A stretch of DNA of 64,000 nt from Synergistales bacterium. GTDB taxonomy: Bacteria > Synergistota > Synergistia > Synergistales > Aminithiophilaceae. The stretch spans positions 41,514 to 105,513 of the forward strand of contig JAHDQY010000005.1 in NCBI GenBank assembly GCA_018433595.1. Reading direction: 5' to 3'. Positions 56,301 through 63,885 of this stretch are shown in pieces; the first letter of the stretch is position 1, and every line of letters begins with the position of its first letter. Position numbers and translations under genes: made by a program. Under the pieces are notes generated by a model that worked only from the letters and a program-made list of their open reading frames with translations, was not told where the DNA came from and did not search any database.

Positions 56301-56524
56301 CCGCTGGTGTCGATGAGCAGAAGGACGTTGGGGTCCAGAGCCTTGCCGAAGCCGTGGGGAATCCCCTTCGGGAAGGCCGGAAGGCAGGGGCTGTCCGATG
56401 CGGCGAGGGGAGATCCGGCGAGGAAAAGACTGAGGAGCAACGGACCAAGCATTTTTTTATAAGGCCGGGAACAGATCAGGTTTCTGCGAAAGTCCCGCAG
56501 GCTCGTCACGGTAAACGACACCAT
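53333..56524 (-). CDS. pilY1: PilY1-like pilus tip protein with VWA domain
   Basis: A 1063-residue exported protein. After a signal segment (MLGPLLLSLFLAGSPLA) comes a VWA domain with MIDAS motif D72-T-S-G-S76 and an IALTDGAD segment, then a C-terminal PilC/PilY1 beta-propeller (about 560-1050: YVQANDGMLHAFDAGSG, TVLIGLGGYGGTGFYLLDV, IYFGDGKGQIFESDL). PilY1 proteins act at the pilus tip in adhesion and pilus extension. AGGAGG lies 8 nt before the ATG. It follows the minor pilin genes, as usual. Confidence 0.93.
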   Translation of the reverse strand: MVSFTVTSLRDFRRNLICSRPYKKMLGPLLLSLFLAGSPLAASDSPCLPAFPKGIPHGFGKALDPNVLLLIDTSGSMTFSLSGNYTWGDGGARVYLNNRWNYMAGRDLVDSNNDPDVPYNYHPELKAMPKTEADAIKAAIGHAMNNFYYHDEGVYYYPNDSRMYALKLVLWEILHDRSFVGDLNLALATYAQDERVAEADWYRFRPEENRPKQYISSKGGDRHAALRVSFGKGDDHIAEIAQWIDGHEGTGDPELRADGGTPLGDSLYLSGESQSAAGYYTRTKGGPVQGWCQDNYVIALTDGADSYYGLTTMKDKVKRLYDSTTALSFFSKPGRPVQTFVVGLATGTLRETLNAMADVGWDGKEDGKGPRDGPDQAFFADDVASLLDSFRQIFGLIQAKRGAGGAPLVSPPVGGSGGVYLASFVPSTERAWTGKLTKKQMNDDGTLNSGILWEVGEMAGVAADNRKICTADWSGLPASKFAGSNLALFKADQAARLADEMLVSADAANLPDFIDWVRGKRMPQDSDSGERWKLGDMFHTGLVEVGPPSANEAHTAYKAFAQAHKERERSVYVQANDGMLHAFDAGSGDKGGEELWAFIPPNVLSSQRLTAQVLDGEGEVVSLRGIPHYLLDGPVVAEDLPIGTDGAYRTVLIGLGGYGGTGFYLLDVTDRKKPQFLWAVENDIYEWKGPGIDLKKEADRRVLLWKARQGIGVPTAELTSGVAGDFADYSYLRRTMATPFLGRARIGNEVLPLVFVGAGAPCHDEDQSGGRAALVIDARTAEIVGTLTHDKMGTVQAPITALGGSEGSRVVRTIYFGDGKGQIFESDLSVLPSVKRILSREGEVAASLGIPYAIEAGRHGKDIWLFAGMGDPAVVFEGAKTTKKGYLVAINRTRAGEDVKLEDLAEISADEPLSTAGPTVNVKGWYMPLASGGGANEVVTTPPLLYRESLFFATFLSSEDPCTVGKSRFYVLDALTGRGLWGGGKKYVELPGWVISGVSVVGDRVLLSGTDHSQGGYELPSEMSEYTADGNLIAGPVPEDVPEGGGGVTPGVIRPVYWREWSR

Positions 56525-56584
56525 CCCCTTCTCCTCCTCTCCATTTCATGTCTTTTCGGCGGAAACGGCAAGGCTACGGCGGGA

Positions 56585-57253
56585 TCAGCGAACGGAGACG
56601 GCCGTTTCAAGGATCTCCCTGCGCCCCTTGCAGGCGGCTTCGCTTCGGATGACGTAGCGTCCCGTCCAGGAACCGGCCGAAGTTCCTCCTCCGATGACGG
56701 CCTGCCCCTGGTTGGAACTGTGATAGCTCTGGCCGAGGGCGACATTCTCCATCCCCGAAGCCAGCTCCCGCACCAGGGGAGGGAACCGGGGATCGTAGGC
56801 AACGGCGGAATCGATTTCGAGAGCGACGTCGAAAACGCGGATATCGACTTCAACACCATCGGTTTCGAGTCGAAGGTGGCCCTTTTCATTGGAACCGCCG
56901 CCGTTCCTCCCCCAGGCCGTGAGCGTATCGACGACGGTATCGCCGGAGATGATGTCGGAATCGGTCAGGATACCGTCACCGTCGTGATCGGACCAGCGCG
57001 GGTAGACCCCCGCCGTCACCGAAATGTCGATCCAGACCTTGCCTCTTTCGAGACCCTCCTGAGCGGCGTTGTAAAGTTTACGGCTCGCCTCGACGCTCCG
57101 GGTGCCGGCCTGATAGTTTTCCGAGACGTAGAGGGCGACGCCGATGAAGGCCGTGGCCACAGCAAGAATGATGAGCACCAGGGGGAGCGCCATGGCTCTG
57201 TGTTTCCGAAGGAAATCAGGCGTTTGCCGTCCTCTTGCCATCGCCGCATTCAA
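56585..57253 (-). CDS. PilX-like minor pilin with an EF-hand-type loop
   Basis: A 222-residue protein with one N-terminal hydrophobic helix (MALPLVLIILAVATAFIGVALYV) typical of PilX, which lacks the usual FTLVE motif. Residues 89-100 read DHDGDGILTDSD, a canonical EF-hand/dockerin calcium loop. I favour the TTG start at 57253 overlapping the preceding stop (TTGA), with GGAGGG 7 nt upstream; ATG 57241 is the alternative. It lies between PilW-like and PilY1 genes. Confidence 0.8.
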   Translation of the reverse strand: MNAAMARGRQTPDFLRKHRAMALPLVLIILAVATAFIGVALYVSENYQAGTRSVEASRKLYNAAQEGLERGKVWIDISVTAGVYPRWSDHDGDGILTDSDIISGDTVVDTLTAWGRNGGGSNEKGHLRLETDGVEVDIRVFDVALEIDSAVAYDPRFPPLVRELASGMENVALGQSYHSSNQGQAVIGGGTSAGSWTGRYVIRSEAACKGRREILETAVSVR

Positions 57254-58155
57254 TTTCGTACCCTCCAGCTTCCCGAGACGGCGACAAGGCGACGGTAGCG
57301 CCACTTCGTCATGAACTGGGGGACGTTCACGCCCGAAGGCCAGCCGGGGATCTCATCCTCGTCGGCATAGAGAGCGAACTTCCTGGCCTGTTCTCCCGCA
57401 GCGAGAACCGTGGTGGTGAGAAATCTCGAGGCGGCATCGAAATCGAAATGAACGGCGGCGATGTTCCCCTCGAAAGGCTGAGCCCCCGCCAGAGTGACTT
57501 CGTTGAGGATGAAATTGCCATTTTCCACGTAGGCCCGAAAAGCCCTCAGGTAGTGCATCTCGTCGAAACGGGCGATGAGGGCGGAACCCGCCAGGGGTTT
57601 GAGAGTCAGCTCCGGCACGGAACCGTCATAGGCGGTGATCCGCAGGGGAGTCCTCGCCGTAGGGAAAAGCGCCCATCCCTTGACGGTGGAGGCCCCCGTC
57701 CCGATCATGTCCGGATCAAGGGGTTTATTCAGCTCCACGTCGACGACGCCCGACGCATCAAGCGTCTGCTCCGAGACGGTGACAGCCTTGGCGGGAACCG
57801 CATAGGCAAGTTTCAACTCTCCCTTTGAGGCCAGATCGACTCCCGTTCCGTGGTCATCGACGCGAAGAGAAGCCTGCCAGGCTGCGATCGGAAGACCGGC
57901 AAAAGCGCTCTGAAAGTCTGCCGAGCCTCTGGGCATGCCCAAACCAGCCTGCAGGACGGGTCCTTCCAGAACAGCCAAGACCATCTCGCCGCGCTGCCGT
58001 GCCGAAACGATTTCCGAAGTCTGCTCAAAGTGATTGAAGAAAACGACAAAAAGGGAGACGGCGGCGCCCCCCACGATGCCGGTGATCACGATGGCAAGCA
58101 GAAGCTCCACGAGCGTGAAACCGCTTCTTTGGTCAGGGGATCTGTCTTGAGGCAT
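57250..58155 (-). CDS. PilW-like minor prepilin
   Basis: A 301-residue class III prepilin: a short basic leader, then the cleavage motif G^FTLVELLLAIVITGIVGGAAV with the essential Glu at +5, followed by a long soluble domain. The size and position before pilX and pilY1 suit PilW. It overlaps the preceding prepilin gene by 23 nt. Confidence 0.88.
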   Translation of the reverse strand: MPQDRSPDQRSGFTLVELLLAIVITGIVGGAAVSLFVVFFNHFEQTSEIVSARQRGEMVLAVLEGPVLQAGLGMPRGSADFQSAFAGLPIAAWQASLRVDDHGTGVDLASKGELKLAYAVPAKAVTVSEQTLDASGVVDVELNKPLDPDMIGTGASTVKGWALFPTARTPLRITAYDGSVPELTLKPLAGSALIARFDEMHYLRAFRAYVENGNFILNEVTLAGAQPFEGNIAAVHFDFDAASRFLTTTVLAAGEQARKFALYADEDEIPGWPSGVNVPQFMTKWRYRRLVAVSGSWRVRN

Positions 58156-58492
58156 ACCGGCTCACCTGCCTTCGGTACTCGAGGGAACGAAGGCCCGTCG
58201 GGCCGTGCCAGGAGACGGAAACGGCGATATCGGCGGAAAGGTCTCCCTTTGTTACGGTGAGAGTGCGGGTGAAACCGTCGAAAACGTCGGTGGAAAGGGC
58301 GGGGAGGACGTCGAAGGAGACGGCCTCCACCGCTTCCACAAGCCCGACGGCAAGCGCCGAGGCCCTCTCCCTCCGGGCCGCCGAGGCCAGAAGCTTCGTA
58401 GTCGCCACGGGGACAAGGGCCATCGCCAGAAGGGCGATGGAAAGGATCGTCATGGCGATGAGAGATTCGACGAGAGAGAAGCCGCGACGCAT
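58133..58492 (-). CDS. PilV-like minor prepilin
   Basis: A 119-residue prepilin starting MRRG^FSLVESLIAMTILSIALLAMA, with the prepilin peptidase site after Gly4 and Glu at +5. The short soluble domain and position suit PilV/FimT-type initiators of pilus assembly. It begins 12 nt after pilA. Confidence 0.88.
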   Translation of the reverse strand: MRRGFSLVESLIAMTILSIALLAMALVPVATTKLLASAARRERASALAVGLVEAVEAVSFDVLPALSTDVFDGFTRTLTVTKGDLSADIAVSVSWHGPTGLRSLEYRRQVSRYASRQIP

Positions 58493-58504
58493 GGGAATCA
58501 GACC

Positions 58505-58939
58505 TTATTTCACCTTGACATAGATTTCGCCCTTGCCGCTTGTATATTCCGCACCAGCATCATCATAGAGATTCTTTTCCTTTTCAGCGATCTTTTGAAG
58601 TTGAGCCGTCACCTTGCTATCCTGCATGAGAGCCCCCATGTAGCCGAAACTGTCTCCGCTATTTATGAATTGAAATTCACCATGATCCAGCGATTTGTCC
58701 AGATAAGCCGCAAGGTCAGCTACATCGGTAGGCCATTCGCTTTCCTCGGCATAACACATGAGTGCGGCGGCCTTGCCCGTCCTGAGGTCGGAGACGATCT
58801 TGGTGGCCTGTGCCTTGGCCGTCCCCGATCCGGCGACGAGCATCATGGCTCCAGCGAGAATGCCAATGATGATGATGACGATGAGGAGCTCAACCAGGGT
58901 GAAACCGCGGCGCTTGGTCCTGCCTTTAAGTTCTTTCAT
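58505..58939 (-). CDS. pilA: Major type IV pilin (PilA-like)
   Basis: A 144-residue prepilin: a 12-residue basic leader (MKELKGRTKRRG), cleavage before FTLVELLIVIIIIGILAGAMM (Glu at +5) and a 110-residue soluble domain with no disulphide pair (one Cys only). The ATG at 58939 has TAAGGAGG upstream, overlapping the stop of a leader ORF. It is first among four pilin genes, so it is probably the major subunit. Confidence 0.92.
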   Translation of the reverse strand: MKELKGRTKRRGFTLVELLIVIIIIGILAGAMMLVAGSGTAKAQATKIVSDLRTGKAAALMCYAEESEWPTDVADLAAYLDKSLDHGEFQFINSGDSFGYMGALMQDSKVTAQLQKIAEKEKNLYDDAGAEYTSGKGEIYVKVK

Positions 58940-58953
58940 GAGAATCTGCCTCC

Positions 58954-59043
58954 TTATCGGTTCAGACGAGGCGGCCTTTGGCGACGCCTCAAAAGCGAAA
59001 CTTCCATGTTTTCTCCGTACCCAAAGAAAAAGCGCCCGTTCAT
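58954..59043 (-). CDS. Possible 29-codon leader ORF before pilA
   Basis: Minus-strand ATG at 59043 is preceded by an excellent ribosome site (GAGGAGGTGATTG) and runs 29 codons (MNGRFFFGYGENMEVSLLRR..., basic C-terminus) to a TAA that overlaps the pilA ribosome site. No family match is possible at this length. It may be a leader peptide that couples translation to pilA, or an unused site. Confidence 0.45.
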   Translation of the reverse strand: MNGRFFFGYGENMEVSLLRRRQRPPRLNR

Positions 59044-59118
59044 CAATCACCTCCTCGCGCAAAAAGTATTATTTATTATTAAGAAAAAAATTTAAATCCC
59101 ATAATAACACCTCATCAC

Positions 59119-59157
59119 AGAGACGGCAAGAGATCCAGGTTCAATGGAGCCGTCTCT
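59119..59157 (-). terminator. Hairpin between pilC and pilA
   Basis: AGAGACGGC (59119-59127) pairs with GCCGTCTCT (59149-59157), with a further inner TCCA/TGGA stem. It lies in the 325-bp pilC-pilA gap. An AT-rich stretch (about 59065-59105) follows on the minus strand and could hold a separate pilA promoter. The hairpin may be a partial terminator or a processing site. Confidence 0.45.
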
Positions 59158-59164
59158 AAGTTTT

Positions 59165-59264
59165 CCGAATTTTCGTTTTTCATGAATGACCTTGGCTGAC
59201 CGACCGGACTTTTTCCGGAGCCGATCGGGACCGTAACGGAAGGGTTGCCCTTTTGAAAATTCGG
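59165..59264 (-). ncRNA. Structured intercistronic RNA element after pilC
   Basis: CCGAATTTTC (59165-59174) and GAAAATTCGG (59255-59264) are exact reverse complements closing a 100-nt region directly after the pilC stop codon. Inside are smaller stems on the minus strand (AAGGG CAA CCCTT; CCGGA AAAAG TCCGG). No known RNA family was recognised. It could set the ratio of assembly to pilin mRNA. Confidence 0.45.
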
Positions 59265-60488
59265 TCAGATCATTGACTGGATGGCGGTGACGATGGGAAG
59301 AAAGACGGCAAGCGCCACGGCGGCGACAACTCCACCCACGAAGATGATCAGCAGCGGTTCGAGGATGGACGTGAGACGCTTGATTTTTTCGTCCAGCTCC
59401 ATTTCAAACCAGTCGGCCACCTTGTTGAGCATCTCTTCGAGATGGCCCGTCTGCTCCCCCACGGTGACCATATGCCCCACCATGGCCGGAAAGACGGACT
59501 GGCGCTTGATGAGCTCTCCGATGCTGACGCCGCGGCGAGCCCCTTCCTCAATGGACTTGAAGGCGTCGGCGATGACATCGTTTCCGGCCGTCTCCGCCGT
59601 CATGAGAAGGGACTGAAGAATAGGGATGCCCGCCTCGACAAGAGAGGCCAGGGTGCGGTTGCTTCGGGCCATGGAGGACTTGAGAATGAGATCGCCGAAG
59701 ATGGGAAGGCGAAGCTTGATTCCGTCGACGTAGATCTTGGTGCCCTTGAGGCGACCCAGGCCGACAAAGGTTCCGACGACGGCGGCGACGATCAGAAGCG
59801 GCACGTACCAGTGGTCGCGGAACCAGAGAGAGGCGGTGAAGGTGTGACGCGTGATGGCGGGGAGCTCGATGCTGAGGCTCCCGAAAACGGTCGAGAAACG
59901 GGGGACGACGACGGTGACCAAAAGGTAGAGGACAAAGAGGGCGAAGCTGAAGACGACGGCGGGATAGGAGATGGCCGAAACGATCTTGCGCCTCAGGGCA
60001 TCCTGACGTTCAAGAAAAGAGGCGAGGCGGTCAAGGCTCTTGTCGAGAGCGCCCCCCTCTTCGCCGGCGCGGACGACGGCGACCATGAGAGGGGAAAACT
60101 CCCTGCGCATTTTCAAGGCGCCGCCGAACGTCTGTCCTCCGTCGATCCGCTGTTTAACGAAGATGATGGCCTCAGCGAATCGAGGGTTGCTGACCTGCCT
60201 GGCAAGAAGATCCAGGGAAGAGCCTAGGGTAACTCCGGCGGAGATCATCGTGGCAAGCTGACGGAAGAAAAGGGCCTTCTCTTTGAGAGAGACCGTCGAA
60301 AGACGGCGCAGCTGCGCAAGAAGGGAAGGAGAGGCGCTTTCGGTCTCCCGCTTTCTCTCGACGACCGCGATGGGGGTCATGCGGCGCTGACGAAGCCAGC
60401 CGACGGCCTCGGACTGGCTTTTCATTTCAGTGAGGATTCCTTCGACGATTGCCCCTTCGGCGCTTCGTGCCCGGTAGCGATACTCCAC
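59265..60488 (-). CDS. pilC: Type IV pilus inner-membrane platform protein PilC
   Basis: A 407-residue GspF/PilC-family polytopic protein with two repeated T2SF domains (about 70-195 and 270-395; FFRQLATMISAGVTLGSSLDLL and TLASLVEAGIPILQSLLMTAE) and three membrane helices. The GTG start follows AAGGAGGGAG. It sits between pilT and the pilin genes. Confidence 0.95.
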   Translation of the reverse strand: MEYRYRARSAEGAIVEGILTEMKSQSEAVGWLRQRRMTPIAVVERKRETESASPSLLAQLRRLSTVSLKEKALFFRQLATMISAGVTLGSSLDLLARQVSNPRFAEAIIFVKQRIDGGQTFGGALKMRREFSPLMVAVVRAGEEGGALDKSLDRLASFLERQDALRRKIVSAISYPAVVFSFALFVLYLLVTVVVPRFSTVFGSLSIELPAITRHTFTASLWFRDHWYVPLLIVAAVVGTFVGLGRLKGTKIYVDGIKLRLPIFGDLILKSSMARSNRTLASLVEAGIPILQSLLMTAETAGNDVIADAFKSIEEGARRGVSIGELIKRQSVFPAMVGHMVTVGEQTGHLEEMLNKVADWFEMELDEKIKRLTSILEPLLIIFVGGVVAAVALAVFLPIVTAIQSMI

Positions 60489-60518
60489 CGCACTCTCCCT
60501 CCTTTCTGTAGAAAACCC

Positions 60519-61607
60519 CTAATGACCTTCAAAGACGAGGCGCTCCAGGTCTTTCGGGTCATAGGCGTAGCTGACGGCCTCATCGTAAGGAAGAGTGCCT
60601 TTTCTGACGAGGCGCGCCAGGTCCTGCTCCATGGTGTGCATGCCCGACTCGCTGCCGGTCTGCATGAAGCTTCTGATCTGCCCCAGCTTACCCTCGCGAA
60701 TGCAGTTGCGGATGGCGTTGCTGGCCAGGAGCAGCTCCGTGGCGACGATGCGCCCTCCTCCGACAACGGCGATGAGCTGCTGAGAGCAGATACCGATGAG
60801 GACGTTGCTGAACTGAAGGCGGACCTGTCTCTGCTGCTGGGAAGGGAAGACATCAATGATGCGGTCCACGCTCTGAGCGGCGTCGGACGTGTGCAACGTG
60901 GCCAGAACGAGGTGTCCCGTCTCGGCGGCGGTGATGGCTGCGCCGATCGTCTCAAGATCCCGCATTTCGCCGATCATGATCACATCGGGGTCCTGACGGA
61001 GAACGCGGCGAAGGGCTTCGTTGAAACTGACCGTATCGGAGCCAACTTCTCGCTGAGAAATCATGGCACGCTCGGAGCGGAAAAGATACTCGACGGGATC
61101 CTCGATGGTAACGATGTGACAGCTCCGCGTCTGGTTGATCTCCTGAATAAGCGAGGCCAGAGTCGTGCTTTTGCCGTGCCCTGTGGGACCCGTGACGAGA
61201 AAAAGCCCTCGTCGCGCCTGACAGACGGCCTGAAGGGACTCGGGCAGCATGAGCTGACCGAGGGAACGGATCTTGTCGGGAATGAGACGCAACGCCAGAG
61301 AGGGTCGCCCCAGCTCATAGTATCCGTTGGCGCGGAAACGTCCTGAAAAACCGTCGGCGCCGCCTTTGAAAGAGAAGCTGAAATCGATCTCCCGCTTCTC
61401 GAAATACTGCTGCCGCTGTTTTGCCGAGAGCAGTTCAGCGAGGATGGCGTCCATGTCGTCGAGCTTGAGCGGAGGAAGGTTGGCGACCGGCCGCAGATGT
61501 CCGTCTACGCGCAACGTCGGGACCAGCTCGACGGCGAGATGGACGTCGCTGGCGTTTCTTCTGATGACTTCCGCGAGCAAGGCATGAACGCTGACGGTAA
61601 CGGTCAT
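60519..61607 (-). CDS. pilT: Pilus retraction ATPase PilT
   Basis: A 362-residue hexameric retraction motor: Walker A VTGPTGHGKSTTLASLI, the Asp box VTIEDPVEYLF, Walker B DVIMIGEMRDLETIGAA and the His box HLVLATLHTSDAAQSVDRIID. The C-terminal AIRNCIREGKLGQIRSFMQT segment is the PilT signature (AIRNLIRE in classical PilT). Its presence implies twitching motility or DNA uptake. Confidence 0.96.
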   Translation of the reverse strand: MTVTVSVHALLAEVIRRNASDVHLAVELVPTLRVDGHLRPVANLPPLKLDDMDAILAELLSAKQRQQYFEKREIDFSFSFKGGADGFSGRFRANGYYELGRPSLALRLIPDKIRSLGQLMLPESLQAVCQARRGLFLVTGPTGHGKSTTLASLIQEINQTRSCHIVTIEDPVEYLFRSERAMISQREVGSDTVSFNEALRRVLRQDPDVIMIGEMRDLETIGAAITAAETGHLVLATLHTSDAAQSVDRIIDVFPSQQQRQVRLQFSNVLIGICSQQLIAVVGGGRIVATELLLASNAIRNCIREGKLGQIRSFMQTGSESGMHTMEQDLARLVRKGTLPYDEAVSYAYDPKDLERLVFEGH

Positions 61608-61634
61608 TGCCGTCTTCCCCCTTTTGGTGACGGA

Positions 61635-63311
61635 TTATTCGAAAGTGGCCGCAAGGACCTCCTCAAGACTGGTGACACCTTGCAGGGCCTTTTCAACGCC
61701 GCCTGAACGGAGAGTCTTCATTCCGGACTTGAGGGCGAGATGACGCAGCTCGTCGCCGCTGACTTCCCGGCTGATGAGACGGCGCATCTCCTCGGAGACG
61801 ACGAGAATCTCAAAGACCCCCGTCCGTCCCGCGTAACCCGTCCCGCGGCACCGATCGCAGCCGACAGGCCGCCAGGCCCGGGAGCCTTGAGGGATTTCGA
61901 GCGAGCGGCAGACCGGATCGGGGACTTCATATTCCTGACGGCAGTCGGGACAGAGGCGCCGGAGGAGGCGTTGGGCAATCATCGCCGTCACCGACGAGGC
62001 GACGAGGAAAGGGGCGATTCCCATGTCGATCAGCCGGATGGCCGCGCTGGGGGCATCGTTGGTATGCAGCGTCGAAAGGACAAGGTGCCCCGTCAGCGCA
62101 GCCCTGATGGCAAGCTGGGCCGTCTCGGTGTCACGGATCTCGCCGACCATGATTTTATCCGGATCCTGGCGCAGGATGGAGCGCAACGCCGCCGCAAAGG
62201 TCAAACCCGCCCTCTCGTTGACATGGACCTGACTGATGCCGGAGATGGTGTATTCGACGGGGTCTTCGACGGTGACGATGTTGACCTCGGGGTGGTTGAT
62301 CTTTTCGAGCATCGAATAGAGCGTGGTGCTCTTGCCACTTCCCGTGGGTCCCGTAACGAGAATGATGCCGTAGGGAACGGCGAGGATATCATCGATGAGC
62401 GAACGGTCATCTTCGCTGAAGCCGATCTTCTCAAGACCGACCTTGGCGTTGGCCTGGTCGAGGAGACGGAAGACGATCTTTTCGCCGAATATCGTGGGCA
62501 GCGCCGAAACGCGAAGATCGACACGGCGGTCGAGCACCTTGATGAGGATCCGGCCGTCTTGAGGTTTGCGTCGCTCGGCGATATCCATTTCAGACATGAT
62601 CTTGATGCGCGAAACGACGGCCGGGTGAAGGCTTTTGGGGTAATCCAGAACGTTGAAAAGCTGCCCGTCGACTCGATAGCGGACCTGGGAGTTACGCTCG
62701 AAAGGCTCGATGTGAATATCCGAGGCCGCTTCACGGACAGCCTGCTCCAGAATATCGTTGACGATCTTGATCACGGGAGCATCGTCAACGGAAGCCTCCG
62801 CCGCCGAAAGATCCATCTCGATCGTCCCTTCCCCCTCGACGACCTCGACCATGGCATCCTCGAAGGAGTCCCTCATCATGTAGGCCCGTTCCAGCTCGTG
62901 ACGGATCTCGGAAGGGACAGCGACGCCAAGGTCGATCTCCATGCCGGTCACAAGCCGCAATTCATCGACAGCCAGCAGGTCAAGAGGATCGGCCATGGCG
63001 ACCTTAAGACGGTTGCCGTCTGTTATGGAAAGGGGGATCACCTCGAGGCGGCGGGCGACGTTTTCGCGCAAGGCCCGGATCGCTTCCGGCTGAGGACGAT
63101 AGCGGGAGAGGGAAATCAAAGGTATCCGCAGCTGGTGACTTAACGACTCCGTCAGCTGCCGCTCCGTCAGCCATCCATTTTTGACGAGGACCTCGCCAAG
63201 CCTCATCCCCGTCTGCCGCTGTTCCTTCAGGGCCGATTCCAGCTGACGGGGCGTGATCACCTGAGCCTCAAGAAGCAGATCTCCGATTCGAACGGGGCTG
63301 TTTTCCGACAT
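61635..63311 (-). CDS. pilB: Pilus assembly ATPase PilB
   Basis: A 558-residue extension motor: N-terminal MshEN-type domain (about 1-150; GDLLLEAQVITPRQLESAL, VLVKNGWLTERQLTESL), catalytic domain with Walker A VTGPTGSGKSTTLYSML, VTVEDPVEYTI, MVGEIRDTETAQLAIRAALTGHLVLSTLHTNDA, and a tetracysteine zinc site (CPDC ... CDRC). MshEN domains can bind c-di-GMP. AAAGGAAG precedes the ATG. First gene of the pil operon. Confidence 0.96.
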   Translation of the reverse strand: MSENSPVRIGDLLLEAQVITPRQLESALKEQRQTGMRLGEVLVKNGWLTERQLTESLSHQLRIPLISLSRYRPQPEAIRALRENVARRLEVIPLSITDGNRLKVAMADPLDLLAVDELRLVTGMEIDLGVAVPSEIRHELERAYMMRDSFEDAMVEVVEGEGTIEMDLSAAEASVDDAPVIKIVNDILEQAVREAASDIHIEPFERNSQVRYRVDGQLFNVLDYPKSLHPAVVSRIKIMSEMDIAERRKPQDGRILIKVLDRRVDLRVSALPTIFGEKIVFRLLDQANAKVGLEKIGFSEDDRSLIDDILAVPYGIILVTGPTGSGKSTTLYSMLEKINHPEVNIVTVEDPVEYTISGISQVHVNERAGLTFAAALRSILRQDPDKIMVGEIRDTETAQLAIRAALTGHLVLSTLHTNDAPSAAIRLIDMGIAPFLVASSVTAMIAQRLLRRLCPDCRQEYEVPDPVCRSLEIPQGSRAWRPVGCDRCRGTGYAGRTGVFEILVVSEEMRRLISREVSGDELRHLALKSGMKTLRSGGVEKALQGVTSLEEVLAATFE

Positions 63312-63522
63312 GTCGCAATAGCTTCCTTTCAGAGGCGCTTATTGAAAAAACGGCGATGTGATTTTTGATCGCTCAAACTCCGGAGATCTGTGAACCAAGA
63401 ACGCAGACCGGATGATATAAGGGAATTTCATTTTAGTTTTGTTATAATCATGGCACACCGACAAGGAAGTTCAATTTTTTTCAACGCAGGTCGCATCTAC
63501 AGTTTACCGAAATACTTCGAGA

Positions 63523-63551
63523 ATTATATCATAACCTTTCTCATCAAACAA
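63523..63551 (-). promoter_or_regulatory. Promoter of the pil operon
   Basis: On the minus strand, TTGTTT (complement of 63546-63551), a 17-nt spacer and a perfect TATAAT (complement of 63523-63528) preceded by TGA, an extended -10. Transcription would start near 63516, giving a leader of about 205 nt before pilB. Confidence 0.6.
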
Positions 63552-63835
63552 TAATTGGATTGTCAATAAGCGGGAACACCGAAGGGCAAACCGCAAAAGC
63601 CTCCGCACGAGAGATTTGCGACAACTCCCAAAAGATCTATTCGAAGCACTTATTCTTAATTTTTTATTATTCCTTAAAATAAATTTATAATTTAGTGTTT
63701 ATCGGCTTCTTTACCTCGGCAACATCGAAAACGGAAACAAGAGGAGAAGCGCCGCAAGAAAAGCAGCAGGCATTGGGCTGAAAAAGAAGGGTGAAAGGAC
63801 GGAGAGGAAGGTTCCCGCAGGGCAACCTCCCAACA

Positions 63836-63880
63836 CGACAGACGGGGGGAGGTCCTGAAAGGACCTCCCCCCGTCTGTCG
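63836..63880 (-). terminator. Perfect 20-bp hairpin after 5S rRNA
   Basis: Arms 63836-63855 and 63861-63880 are exact reverse complements with a TGAAA loop. It lies 5 nt beyond the 5S 3' end on the minus strand and probably ends the rRNA operon. No U-tract follows. Confidence 0.75.
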
Positions 63881-63885
63881 TATAA

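Larger units (their letters stand above)
63312..63885. other. 574-bp AT-rich gap with the pil operon leader
   Basis: Between pilB and 5S rRNA. It holds a roughly 205-nt pilB leader with no recognised riboswitch, the promoter at 63523-63551, an AT-rich tract (about 63650-63705) and the rRNA terminator hairpin. I see no convincing gene. Confidence 0.6.

Noticed and set aside
53948..57298. 1116-codon plus-strand open frame opposite pilY1 and pilX
   Set aside because: Long antisense frames are expected in GC-rich DNA. It covers two well-supported minus-strand genes, and its translation shows no family motifs.
63583..63606. Plus-strand stretch with GGGCAAACC followed by GCAAAAGCCTCCG, resembling pieces of the c-di-GMP-I (GEMM) riboswitch core
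   Set aside because: The intervening GAAA-capped stem and the second stem are missing, no gene follows on the plus strand, and the pil operon is on the other strand. Probably coincidence; an Infernal search would settle it.
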